The notes under the pieces are model-generated. The model was not told the DNA's origin and did no database searches. It was given only the letters and a program-made list of their open reading frames with translations. A DNA stretch of 64,000 nt from Neospora caninum Liverpool (Eukaryota; Apicomplexa; Conoidasida; Eucoccidiorida; Sarcocystidae): positions 2,565,964 to 2,629,963 of the forward strand of contig NC_018394.1 of NCBI RefSeq assembly GCF_000208865.1, written 5' to 3'. Positions 47,001 through 59,256 of this stretch are shown piece by piece. Numbering within the stretch: position 1 is the first letter of the stretch; each line of letters begins with the position of its first letter. The translations under genes were made by a program, and so were the position numbers.

Positions 47001-50000
47001 TGTCCGTTCTCCTCCCCGCGCCCCGCCTCCACGGGAGTGGCAAGAGCCGAAAGGCACTCTTGGGTGCCCTCGGCGGTCGCGCCAGCCTGCGCCTTCTGGC
47101 TGTCTCCTTCCTTCACGACTTCATCGATGAAAGCAGCCAAGACCTGTTGCATGGCAGAGGCACACAGCGTTCGACGCACCCTTCTGCCGTCTCGGAAGAC
47201 TCGCAGCTGCTCACTAGGGCTCTGGATGGTCCCCTCAAACGGTTCTCCTCGAATGGAGAATCCGGCGCCTGTGGGGAAACACCAGCGGTCGGAAAGCAGC
47301 GACGGAGACGCATCTGAGCCGGGGCCGGCCGCAGTCAGCGACAGCGCTCGGTCACAGATCGGATGCACATAGCGCTGCGCAGCGTCGGACAGAGAATGCT
47401 TCTCTTCTTCGTCTGCTGACGCCGCAACGGCCTCGTCGGGAACCTCGCCGACTGTCCACAGCGGCTGGTGGGTCGGCGCTTCGCGGCAAGTATCCGCGCC
47501 CGGCCCAGACAACACCCCCCGACAATCCGGTCCGTCTTGGGGCGGACGCGTTTCTTCCTCGCGGAGGAGAGGCGAAAGGTGGGTCAGCTGCACAAGGGAG
47601 CCTGGAAAAGAAGCGATTGCGGGCCGTTCAGACACGGCAGAAAGGACGGGAAGGGCCAAGAGCCCGTCGCGCGAAATAACCGGAGCACACCGGACCGGGT
47701 ACGGGCAATGACGTCGTTGTTGAAGGTGAAGAAACGAGCAGGGAGCGGAAAAGGTGCCCTCGAAATCGCTTCCCGGGCGAAGCGCAGAGACACTCCCGCC
47801 AGCGTTGTCAACGCTCAGCGGCCCCGCGAGTCGGTCTCTTCTCTCATTGTCAGAACTGCTTGCCTTCCTTCTCTTCCCTTCGTGTTCGCCGCCGGTGGTC
47901 CCTCGCGGGCTTGTCGCCATCCCTGCCTTTTGCGGCGCGCCCATCGTTCCGCCTCGGTGAGCGCCTAGCGTGTCTGTCTTCTTCCATTCGGCACCAGACA
48001 AAGCCTTCTGCTGCGTGAAGCCGTGCGACGCCTCAAAGGGCCCTCCCGTCGTCGCACCAGCCGTCCCGTCTTTTGCCACGGCAGCGTCAGCGGCGCCAGG
48101 TCTGCTCGACTTAGCGGCAGTCCAGCGAAGTCCAGGAGCGGTGGAGGCGTCTCCCGACATACTGCACGGAAGCGCTCGCGAGTGACTGTTTCTGTTGACC
48201 GACTGTGCCAGGGAGACATTTCTCAGGAACTCTGGATTGACGACGTTCTGCGAGACCCCGCCACGTGCGGCTGCCGTCTTTCTCGCTACCGCACAGAACT
48301 CTGCATCCGGAAACCCGTGCTGGACACCTGGCTTTTGGGAACCGAAAAGAGATTCGCGTTCACCAAAGCAGCTGCTAGCAGGGGCTCCACTCTCAGGAGA
48401 CGCGGGCGACGCGGCAGACACAGGCAGAGGCGAGGGAGGACGAGGGCCAGTCGCGGTCGTCGAAGACAGCGCCTTTTGTCGCAGTTGCGCCTCGAGGTCC
48501 TCGTCATTTTCATCATCTTCATCAAGGAAACGGTACGTGCTAAAGTGTTCAACCTCAAATGTCCACTCGCCTGTGGTTAAGTTCAAGTCCAGAAACTTTG
48601 CGCCCATACGCTCCGTGTACCGTCGCACTTTCGTCACATACTGTCGCTGCTTGTCCTGGACGTATGCCTCGTCCTCCGGTCGCTGAAGCACCATGGTGTC
48701 TAGATACTTGACGCTCCGCGGTTTGCAGTTCTTCAGCGTGATGACCGCCCTCTTGTTGAGTCCGACTCCACGCGGGGGCGCCTCGCTCCCGTACACGCTG
48801 ACCTCCAGTTTCTCGATCTTCACGGCGTCGTCGAGATTGATCCCCCTCAGGTCCGTGTATCCAGGCCACCGGATGCTCCCGTAGGCCCGTCGGGTTATGG
48901 AGAAATCTTGGACACGGGAGAGCTCCTGCTCAGTCATTCCAGTCAAGACTTCAATCGACGGCACAGTCTCGTAGTCCGGGCGCATGAGCACGGGGCGCAA
49001 GTCTTCAGGGGCAGACAAGCACGCGGCGAGAGAGTCCAGCCCTGCGGGCGACGATCCGTTCAGCGTCGCGCCTTCAGGAGGCGCATGCCACCGGTTTAAT
49101 TCCTCCGCGGACGCAGGCCCCGTTCGTGAGCCGTTTGGTGAGGACCGAGCAGAGCCTCCAGGCGTGGCGAGAGAGAAGGTCTGAATGGGCGAGAGACCCA
49201 GGACTGCGGGTTTCTTTGCGCTTGGCGAGGTCTCTGGGTTCGCAGGCCACCCCAGCTGCTTCTGATCCGATGCGTCCCCAGGCAGGGCCGAGGAAGACAC
49301 AGAAGAAGCAGGCGCCAAGCCGGGCACGGCAGGACACGAAGTAGACGCGGGCGCGGCTGACGTCGCTTTCGGAACAGAAGGCGCGGCCGTTTCCTTTGCA
49401 CCTGAGAGACCGCCCTCAGCGGGGGCCGATTGAGAAGAAGTGGGCGGGACAGCACCAGGCGCTTTGCTTGCAGCCATCTCTTTGGCGACATTCGCTTCCG
49501 CCAGCTGGTCCCTGTAGAAGGGATTGGAACGCATAAACTGCAGAGCCGTAGACGACCAAGGGCTGACTTGGTCCGGAGTGAGACTGCCGGGTTTCCTGCG
49601 CCGCTGGAGGAGCAAGGCCTCCGCTGCAGACCGCTCCAGCGTCACTGAGGCCCACAGAGCGCCTGGGAGAGCCTTTCGGTCCGCCGTGGATCGGAGTGCA
49701 TCCCCTTGCCCGCTCCCCGGTGACTCGTCATGAGGGGATGACGAACGACTGGTCCCAAACGCCCTTTGGATATAGACCTCCGGAAGCGCGAACGAGGCGT
49801 TGGACGCTCCACTCGACAAGTAGCTCCCACTCAAACCTCCTCCCATGGGGCCCAAGGGACGGAAGCGACGCCCGCGGCAAAGACGCGTCGGCGCGCCAGG
49901 TCTCCAGACGCTCGATCCCCACGCGCCCAGGAGGCCGCCGTCTCCCAAGGCGGCGCCTCCGCACGAATCCAGCAACTGCAGCCGCGGGGGGAAGATCTGC

Positions 50001-52907
50001 GTGCCTTCTTGGGCTGACGACTCCGGCGGGCGCGCCGAGAGAGTCAACTTGACTTCGACTTGCCCGCCAAGGAGCGACGCCAAGCCGTAGGCGTCGGCCG
50101 CAGCGGCGCTGGCGGGCGCACCTTGTGCTCCAGATCCAGAGAGAGACCCCAAGGCTCCGAACAATCCCGTCTGGGTCGACTGGCCCACGCCGAGCCCTGA
50201 GCCTCCCGCAGCTCCGCCCAGCGCGGGTGTCGGCCCAAACAGACTTCCCCCCGCTGCGCTCTGTTGGCCAGCTGGTGCGCTGCCAAAGAGGCCGCCGCTG
50301 CTAAAGAGGCCTGCCCCAGAGCCCGTTGTCGACGAACCAAACAGGCCTCCCGTCGAGCCGCTTCCCGAACTCGCCGACGCGGCACCCAACAAGCCGCCGC
50401 CAACGCCTGCGGCGCCCGACGTGTTGCCAAAAGGTGTCCCTGACGTAGCGGACGTTCCGCTGCTCCCAAAGAGGCCTCCCGCTTCCCCCGGCTTCGCCGT
50501 TGAACTTCCAAACAGTCCGCCTCCAGACGTCCCAGAGCTCCCAAAGAGCCCGGAAGTGCCGGACGCACCGGCGGTTGATGAGCTTCCAAAGAGCCCGCCA
50601 GTGGTTCCGGTTGCCCCGGGTGTCGTCCCAGTCGCGGTGGCCCCAAGTTTCAGCCCGCCCGAGCTTCCAAACAGTCCGCCACCGGAGAGATTCGACTGTT
50701 GCTGCGTGTTGCCAAACAGACCGCCGCCGGTCGTTGCCGCCCCTGTGTTTCCAAAAAGGCCGCCGCCGCTGCTCCCGCCGCTTGAGGACAGGCCTCCAAA
50801 GAGGCCTGTCCCCGTCGTCGCCTGGCCGGTCGTCGCCGCAGGCGTCGTGGTAGAACCAAAGAGGCCCCCGGTCTGAGTTGCGGTCGTGCCGGGCTGAGAC
50901 TGTTGCGTCGTGGACCCAAACAACCCAGTCGAAGGCGTTGTAGATGCGCCGAACAAACCTCCCCCCGTGTTTGTTCCGGCCAGGGAACTGGACCCAAAGA
51001 GCCCCCCGCCTCCGGTCGTCTGCTGTTGCTGGCCAAACAGTCCGCCCGTCTGCGTTTGCTGCGGCGTCGTCCCAAAGAGACTGGTGCCCGTCGCGTTGCC
51101 CAGGGTGTTGCTTCCAAAGAGACCGCCTCCGGACGTTGTTGAAGAGCCCCCGGCGTTTCCAAAGAGGCCGCCTGTCTGTTGTTGCCCACTAGGCTGCGTA
51201 CTCGTCGAGGAGCCGAAAAGGCCCCCGCCAAAACCGCCCGTCGTAGAGGCGCCAAACAGACTGCCACTCTGTTGTTGATTGGTTTGGGTCGAGGAACCCA
51301 AGAGACCCGTGCCTGTTGCCGAAGCGGGAGTGCTGCCGAAGAGTCCGCCGCCTGCAGGGGTACCAGTCGAATTTCCAAAGAGGCCTCCCGTTTGCTGCGG
51401 GGCTGTCTGTTGGCCAAAGAGACCCGTGCCGGCGGTGGACGCACCCACGCCTCCCCCTCGTTGCTGGTAGTACCTCCATCGCTCTTCGTCTTGCGAGACT
51501 TCCGCAAGCGTGCCAAAGCAGATGCTCATCAAAAGGCCCTCCTCTGTCTTATGCGGCTGGAACGGCTGCTGAAGCGTCCCCGCGCCGAGCACCGACCCCG
51601 TCGCGCCGCCACTGCCAAAAGTTCCAAATCCGCTCGTCGACGTCCCACCCGCGCCAAAGGAACTCGTGGTGCTTCCAAAGAGCCCCCCCCCCTGAGGCTG
51701 GCTTCCAAAGAGGCCGCCCGCCGTTTGCTGTCCCGCAGTCCCCAACGTGCTGGTGCCGAAGCCGCCGGCATTGCTCGTTCCAAATCCGCCGACGCTGCCA
51801 AAGAGACCGCCTGTCTGTTGCTGGCCCAACGTGGCAGTCCCCGTCGCGGCGGCGCCCGTCCCAGCGCCAGTCGAGGAGCCGAAGAGGCCACCTGTCTGCT
51901 GAGGCTGCTGACCAAACAGACCGCCGCCAGTCATAGAGGAGCCTAGCGTCGACGTATTCGAGCCGCCAAAGAGCCCTCCCCCCCCTGTCGTCTGCTGAGG
52001 TTGCGAGAGACTGGAGCTGCCAAAGATGCCGCCCGACTGCTGCTGACCAGTCCCGAATAGCCCGCTGTTTGTCGTGGCTGAAGACCCAAACAGACCCCCG
52101 GACTGAGGCTGTGTCGTCTGCTGCTGACCGAAGAGAGACATCCCGGGCGTCCCAGCGTTCCCAAACAAACGGCCTTGAGTCTGTTGCTGTGGCTGCGACA
52201 TGAAGCCTAAAGAACGCACAACACAAGGACTAGAGACATGATGAGACATGACCGATGTGAGTAATACACGTTTCCATGACCCCAGGACACCAAACATATT
52301 CCCGAAGCTGTTTCTCACGACGCGGGTCACATCGCAGACGCTTCGTTCCCTGTGAACCGCCTCCCCTTTTCCATCCGTGTGTGCCGAAGCAGCTGAAGGA
52401 ACTCACACAAAACGCCCCACACGCGTGACAACGGCCGTCCCGGAAGAAGCGTCTTCCCCCCGCAGCGCAGTGGGTGCTGGAACTGGGAGTTTTGTCTCAG
52501 GACGGCACAAGACAGACATGGGTGCGTAGACACTCCCCGCCATGCAAGTTCATCCGCTGCAAGCCCGAGAGTCGAGATGTCACTCCTGAAGAACTGGAAA
52601 TGCATTGCATCTCGTGTCCACACAAGACTTTCAACAGGGACTCCCCGCCACTGAGAGTGAAGTTCAGTTTCTCGGGAAGCAGGACTGTTCTTCCATCGCA
52701 TCCTGCTCGAACAGAAAGTGGGTTCAAAAAAGGAACAAAGGAAAATTCATTTCACTTCTAAACCCGCTTACCGCTTGTGCCTCCAAAGAGACTGCCGCTT
52801 TGTTGTTGCTGGGTGCTGGCGCCTCCGAAAAGGCCACCCCCCCCTCCGGAGGAACCAAATAGGCTACCTCCTCCGGTAAGAGTGGAGGACGAATTCGAAG
52901 AAAACAT
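44090..52907 (-). CDS. NUP98: Nup98-Nup96 nucleoporin precursor (GLFG repeats plus autopeptidase domain)
   Basis: Exons in coding order are 52907-52772, 52206-46100 (one frame of 2035 codons), 45752-45645, one from about 45540 to 44602 (5' border unresolved), and 44299-44090. The protein opens with MFSSNSSST and continues with dozens of GLFG/FG repeats. A GLEBS-like segment near 51480-51560 (SQDEERWRYYQQRGG) could bind Rae1. The autopeptidase domain runs from about DYETVPSIEVLTGM to HFSTYRFL; the self-cleavage bond F|S is at 48542/48541. The part after it is the Nup96 partner, with helical segments in exons 3 to 5. In other eukaryotes the precursor self-cleaves into the FG-repeat Nup98 and the Y-complex scaffold Nup96; the intact site predicts the same here. 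A Nup98/96 orthologue of about 300 kDa is known in Toxoplasma. Confidence 0.9.
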
Positions 52908-54378
52908 TGCCAAGACTAATTACAGAGAGAAAGAGGAAACTTTGCCAGGCAAGTGGAGCCTGCCAGAAAAAAACAATTGAATAGGTGGTATTCCTTGCTA
53001 AAGAGGACAGTATCTGACTTCGAGAACAGAATCCACAGTAACGTCACTACATAGTGAAACGTTTTCCCTACGGGTACCTAAGTGGACTAACGTTAACTCC
53101 CGCAGACTCGGCCTAGAAATCCATGGTTAGCGAAGACGTCCCCATGTTCTCCTTGATGTATCGTGAGCACGCGGAAAGTACACCGTAGAGTGGCGGAATG
53201 TCGATGATAAACTGGGTGACCATCACAACAGAATGCTACCCTGACAGACGGCGGATGCGGGGCGCGCCCGCCACGGACGACAAACACAATGAATTCTTGG
53301 GGAAAACTGGAAATAAGCCACTCAGAGTACGGCAGGAGCTGAGTTTTGCCGGATGTTGGTAGATGGTTTCAGAGCAGAAAAAAGGTGGAGAAAATCAAGT
53401 CGGACGAGGCAGAGCGTGTGAATGAGTTTGTCCTAGTGCCCCGACGCGCCTTTTCTGTTCGGGGATGGTTTAGCGAAAGAAGACACGCTTTGCTCTACGA
53501 ATGTAAGAGGACGCTTACACATTTCGGCAGATCGATGTCGTTTGCCTGCTCTACTTCCGCATTGTGGTCAATGCGCCTCCTTTGTGCGCCACAGATGCAA
53601 CATATGGGGCAGCTTGGGCGCGTTAAACATCCGTGTGTCTAGACAAGAGGAAAAGTTTACGTGCCCGGGAAAAAAAAACGTTTTTGCACCCGCCAAAATC
53701 TGGACCGCAGTTCAGAAGACGCGCATGTATTGGTTTGCGCATGTGAGCATGCGCATGGGGACTGGGGTGATGGGCCACACAGGCCGCAGAGAACGTCGCG
53801 CTGTCCAACAGTCGAGAATCCGCGAAACGCGCGCTGCGGCGTCGCCACTTGTACGAAACAAAGAAAACGAGACTTCAAGCATCAAAATTGGCAGACAGTG
53901 TCCAGATTGTGCAAGGGGAACCCAATAAGCCATGATGGATGCCCCCAGAAAAAAGGCCGGTCACCGTATTCGTCGGGGAAACCCAACACACACACACACA
54001 CGCTTGGGAGACGACAGACCAAGCAGGTTGTGCCGCGCTGTCCCTTATTTAAGGCGACCTCATACCACCTTGGTAGGAACCCGAGCAGCTCGGGCAATGG
54101 CTAGGAACTCTTTGAGCCAGAGGATCATCGACGGCCCGGCAAGAGATACCACCGAGGTCAAGCAAGAACGTACCGTTTTTGTGTGTGTTTAAGGCGACAG
54201 AAGAGAGTCTCATCTTTGTGTAGAAATTCCCCTTTCAAGTTTTTTACTTCCCTTCGGCGTAAAGAAGTTCATGATCCGGCCTTAACATCCAGGTGTAAAT
54301 CCCGGCGGTGGTTTTTTGTTTGTCCGCGCTTCGACCTCAGTTGACACAGTTGCATCGCGACCCACATTTCTTGCAACG
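52908..54378. promoter_or_regulatory. Divergent intergenic region between Nup98-96 and the gene at 54379
   Basis: The flanking genes are transcribed away from each other. The stretch contains a short CA run near 53989-54000. I see no frame with convincing composition or splice context. Confidence 0.45.
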
Positions 54379-55861
54379 ATGGCCGAACAAACCGAATGGG
54401 CCCGGACGGCCGAGGAGAGTAAGTGCCCGACTAAGTGAAGCAAAACCATTTACTGAGAAGTTTCGCCTCCGTCGTTGGCAATATTAGCCGTTCATTGTGT
54501 TCGACGTGTGCTGACGAGTGGCTTGGCGAGTGGCTGGTTACAGCTGAGTCATTAGCGGCGGAAACCGGAGGACTGTTCCCCAATTGGGATACACAGCGAA
54601 TGCAGGAGCCTAGTACCGAACGAAATTGTGTGGAGCGTTTGGTGGGGGGTTTGTGCATATACAGCCGGCAGAGCCAAAGTATTGCTCGTGAGGGTTTCAT
54701 GTTATTCGTAAACGTGCCGTTCCCGTTGTGTTATTCGGGGTTGCACTCCTTCTAGAGCCAGGCTCCCGCAAGCTTCACTGGAGACGCTTCATGTGGTCGA
54801 TGAACCGAAGTTCACTCTTATATCTGCTTCTTTCTGCATTTGAGATTCCATTGGTGTTATGAAACATAAACTGTGTGGTGTGTGTTCGAGCAGGTACTCT
54901 GGAAAAGGAGCATTCTCTAGAAACTCTCAAAACGGCTGATATGGAAGCTCCGAGCCTCCAATATGCTGGCACTCACGTTATCAAGAAGACCGTGAAATCG
55001 CCACCAGAAGTCATCGAGGAGATGCGAACTTGGCTCAAGTACGTGGAAACGCAAATGGGCAGCATGATCAACTAGTCAATGCGGAGCAGTAGTCCTGGGC
55101 AACGAACTCTCGAACGACACACATGAGGTTCTGTACGTGTGTCGTACCTGATCCACTGTACTCAGGACTGGTGTTGCCCCTGATGGCACGCGGATGATGA
55201 CTGAAGAAGCCTGGCAGTGGTAAGTGCGCGCTCTCAGTATGTTTAGTTGGACGAATTGTTTGCATTAGGTAGCTGAGTCGGCTGCATAGTGATGCATTCC
55301 CCGGGCGGTACGATGTCGAGGCCTGGTGCCCTGTCCTCTGTGTTCAGGCATCAAGATTATTACCAATGTACTGTCCGGTCGGACACGCACCATGAGTGTC
55401 TTCCAGAAGGAGCAGGTGTCGACTTTTACTACTGGCATGCTCCCTATGTTGCTCACATCGGCGACATGAATCTTGTTATGATGCATTCCCAAGTAAACTT
55501 GCCTGATGGCACACATCTCCCATCAGATCGCTTGCGAGCAGAAACTGCTCAGTCCAAAAGGCTGCGACAGCTTGCAGAAAAAAGGACAGAACTCGAGGCC
55601 AGACGACGAGATGAGTTCGTCCGTCAAGCCATGGACCCTCATGCTCACATGGGCGACCAGTACCGCAAGGAAGGTCTTTACACAAAGCTGTTCTATCGGG
55701 GGCAAGCACAAGAACAGAAAGAGGAGGAGCATCCTGAGTTGAAATGGGCTTCTACCGTGCAACTTGAAGCACGGGCTGCAGAGGCAGAGATGGCAAAGGC
55801 AGCACAAGAAGAGGCTCCGGCGGTCGAAGAGACTCGGGCTATCGATAACGAGCAGGCCTGA
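54379..55861 (+). CDS. Protein of unknown function with C-terminal coiled coil, four exons
   Basis: Exons are 54379-54418, 54894-55038, 55166-55219 and 55348-55861, all with GT/AG borders and phases that join cleanly (A|GT, AA|G, TG|G), giving 250 residues. The N-terminal half includes KKTVKSPPEVIEEMRTWLK, then a Trp/His/Tyr-rich stretch (WQWHQDYYQC ... FYYWHAPYVAHIGDMNLVMM). Residues from about 135 onward are charged and helix-prone (QSKRLRQLAEKRTELEARRR), and the C-terminus is Ala/Glu-rich. There is no signal peptide and no transmembrane segment. The compact, aromatic-rich middle suggests a subunit of a larger assembly, but this is only a guess. If the second intron were not spliced, translation would stop at 55074. 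Confidence 0.78.
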
Positions 55862-56499
55862 ACTGTCACCTGAGACCCACTAAAAGTTCCGTGCAACCGG
55901 TGAAGGTTCCCTTGGTTTTTTCTGTAGAAAAAAAAAGGTAGCAGAGGGGATGGAGTTCTGTCGTCGTGACTGGCGCCGCACCATTCAGCGGAGCGAAGGA
56001 TGATCGACCTCACGTCACTTCCACTATGTGCATTTCGTTTCTTCCTAAGCTATAAGCGTGTTGGGATTGGTTGTTCTCGGCCAGCGACCATCAATGCCGA
56101 GTAATAAGGTAAAACGTTTCTGGTACGGATTGTCCCTCTGGAGCTTCGACAACCAATAACTGCCTTAGTGCACGGCTTCCCAGCAGCTCGATCGCCGTCG
56201 GTCTCTGTCGCTGCGTCCGCGCCACAGTAGCTGTATCAAGTGATGAGCAACGTGCAGAAGTATCCAATTTTAGACAGGCAAAGTAATACTTTAGTTTGCA
56301 CGACGGATGAGGAAGTCGTATCTGGTGTATTTGTGGTTATACCTCATTCACGTCTTTATCGTCACCACATGTCTACACTGTACGGACACCGCATCCGCAG
56401 GACTCCGGAGTTGAAGAGGATTTTCCGATCGAGTGATCTTACCATGTTCCGGTGCCCCGTTTCGTGGATTCTCGTTATTCGATCTTACACGACACAAAA
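55862..56499. other. Gap between two plus-strand genes
   Basis: This probably holds the 3' UTR of the previous gene and the promoter of the small secreted protein. No coding signal is evident. Confidence 0.5.
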
Positions 56500-57008
56500 A
56501 TGGGCGCTCCGACCAGTGCTTTATTCGGAATCTTTCTGATACTTTTCCACTGTCTCACTCTATGCGGCGCCCTAGAACAGTCAGGTGCACAGCATATGGG
56601 CCAACTACCGGGTGTTTTCGGGCCGTCTAAGGCAAACATTGCATTGAAGCTGCAGCCCGCAAGGAAATTACGGTTATCGAAGAGCGACCTCAGTAGCCTA
56701 CTGCTTGATTTGCGGCACGAAGTCAAGAAACAGGTGTGGTCTTTACCCGTTCTGTTTGTCTACATAGCTCAAGGAACCGATCGCGCTACATTCAGGTGGC
56801 TCAACTCGAAGGTAATATGTCTTCGCTTAGCATCCCCGTACACACACATTTGGTCCCCAGAGGAGCTGGCGGAGCGAGCACGCCTGCGGCAGCGGGCGAA
56901 GTCAACGTGGTCAGCGCACGGCGCCCCGATTTGGATTCCTTCCGAAGGTGCGCCCAGAAAACCAGTTTTCGACCGCACGACATCGCTCGGCGAGCTATTT
57001 TTCAATAG
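56500..57008 (+). CDS. Small secreted protein, two exons
   Basis: Exon 1 is 56500-56733 and exon 2 is 56796-57008, phase 0 (AAACAG|GTGTGG ... ACATTCAG|GTGGCT), giving 148 residues. Residues 1-24 form a clear signal peptide (TSALFGIFLILFHCLTLCGA). The mature part has a basic helical region (KLQPARKLRLSKSDLSSLLL, then DLRHEVKKQVAQLEGNM), then a Gly/Ala-rich spacer, and ends RPHDIARRAIFQ. There is no membrane segment. Secreted proteins of this size in coccidia are often dense-granule, rhoptry or wall proteins, but nothing here assigns one. The intron is only 62 bases, and reading through it keeps a frame open to about 57042, so the 3' half is less certain than the signal peptide. A further in-frame ATG at about 56452 lies upstream of the one chosen. 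Confidence 0.6.
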
Positions 57009-59256
57009 GAGCTACAAGTGCATCACAACCACCGAGCCCTAGAATGGTACGTTTGACATGTAAAGCAGCAGGCCGGTGTTTTCATAAGTCCCGGCACAGC
57101 AACAAGTTGACCATACCGAGGATGGTTTGGAGTCCAATAGCGCTTCCACGGCGAAGGCGCTGCAGGAGTTAGAAGGATTACTTGCCACTCTAGCATCAGA
57201 TGTGGTGAGTTGTTAATTTGGAGATTATTAGGCGGGAGAGATTTCATTCTCGTGACGCTCCAGGATGGCGGGGCTACTGCTTGACTACATCTGGTTGTGG
57301 GTGCAAGAGGGCTATTTCTACTTCAACTGTTACTCCTGCGCTCTCACCGAAACGGGCAGCCATCAGAATCAGCATGAAGCAAAGGACAGTACTATCGTTC
57401 GGATACCAGCACAGCTTGTTGTTTTACGGCAACTCCAGTCTGAAAATCCCTTTCACCTGTTCCCGTCCCTTCAGACTTCATGTTAGCTGTCAACTGTCCC
57501 TTTCACTTGTTCCCGTCCCTTCAGATTTCATGTTAGATGTCAACTGTCGTGCCTCCTATCTGTCGGTATCCTTAAGTGACATGACACGGGAGTACCAATT
57601 GGGAGGTCGTGTACACCGTTATGCAATGTAAATACACAGTCGTAGACGCGATAGTTTTTTTTTCTATCTGGCGAAACATTCTAATCAATTCGACACCTCA
57701 GATTTCGTTCTTAAACGCTCAGGACTGTTAGCACTACCTGTCAACGATTAGAACCAGTACTGGCTCGTTATCCAATAGTCTTTCAAACAACCGTAGATGC
57801 GCTCGTATTTCTGCATGGACCGACGTGATCCGAACGTACCTAAAACAGTCCCCCGACGGCTTGAGAACACGTAAGTGGTGCTGTCTGACTTGGCTACAGT
57901 ACCGGCGACACAAGTTACTTTGTCTTCACTAAGTTCTTGACAGGTACTGCGCAGTGTGGAAGGCGGACGCGCTCTCTTCGGGAAGCGTGCTACCTCACCG
58001 ATCCTATTCCGGTACTACTCCATGCTTGCCATTCCTCGGTGCAACCTACCGGCAGTTCCAGTTTTTTTGGCATCGCATCCACTCGCTTTTCATACAGTTC
58101 TAAGCATGTGGTGTATCACCATTGTAACACTGATAAATCCTTGCTGAATCTTAAAACACATAACAAAGGCTGTTGTCAATCGTTGCCTCCAGTCACAGCG
58201 TCTGCCCGTGCTACTCGCACTTATAGCCAGGTCCCGTGTATCCTTCGATCACCTACCAATATTAACCCTGATATTGGAACTAAAGTCATATTCAGGCAAA
58301 CGATGCACCGAAGACAAAACGCACAAAAGCCGCTGAGAGACGAATAAATTGGTTTCAACAAGCGGCTACACCTGTTTACTAGGGGAGACTGGAAAAACGT
58401 CAGCCTCCTTCAACATCCACACTGAGGACGTACCACGCAGTGCCCGCCGATCATGCTGGTGGGTCTCCGGAAGCCTGCTAGCAGTCATGAGCGACATATT
58501 GTTGTATTAGAGTAGCTACCGTTGCCCAGCAGATGAATTGCCAAATGTGTACCAAACAAAACCCAGTGCGCGAGTTTTGTGGCTCGCTAGCCTAAGGCGG
58601 GCACCGGGTAACAGCAAATATCAGTTCTTTGTAAAGAGTCTATCGATCCACAACATGGACCAGGCGCACCTTCTATCGGGTCCTTTTGTGCGGCCTGGAA
58701 TGCCTTCATCCACTTGAAAGGTGTCATGCTTGAGCTGGTAGTATGCTCACACCAGCATGCCCTGAACGTCTACCGAATGCCGTACTGGCGTCCACGCAGG
58801 CTTTTGATCCTGTGCCCATCCGACGGCGTGATTTCTATTCGTTGACGTAACTTCAATGCTCGGCGGAACGCGGAGCTGCGGGGGGAGAACCAGATGGTTT
58901 CCGCAATTTAGCTCGAAGTTCGTCCCACGTGTTGGAATGCCTCCGACCTCTCATTGCTTCACCACGGAGTTCGTCCCACGTTCGGTACCGAGGACCAGCT
59001 GAAAACCAGAATACACACGCTCAACCAGGGGAGAGTCTGGACCTGAATCCTGTACTGGAGTGTACAAAGCCTACTCAAGTGGTGGGTACCATCTGTGCTT
59101 CTATACTCACCTGGAACTTGCAGCACCTCTGGCCTTATCCGTTCCCTGCATGACAGCCAGACGTATTGAGGAGTCGCACAACGAGGCAAACATGACGCCC
59201 ACTTGACAGAACGCATCAGTCCGAAGCGCCATCCACTGCCACTTGAAACACGAAAC
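57009..59256. other. Gap with a 50-bp duplication, no supported gene
   Basis: The stretch lies between the small secreted-protein gene and the 3' end of the minus-strand gene at 59257. It contains the tandem duplication at 57448-57547. A frame at 57937-58347 has no motif or splice support. I see nothing else. Confidence 0.45.
57448..57547. repeat. 50-bp direct tandem duplication
   Basis: Two adjacent 50-base copies begin CCCTTTCAC(C/T)TGTTCCCGTC and differ at three positions. This looks like a recent local duplication. Confidence 0.9.

Noticed and set aside
50044..51946. Long plus- and minus-strand frames within the FG-repeat part of Nup98
   Set aside because: They are shadow frames of the repetitive GLFG coding sequence with biased Arg/Pro/Ala composition; the Nup98 frame alone carries recognisable motifs.
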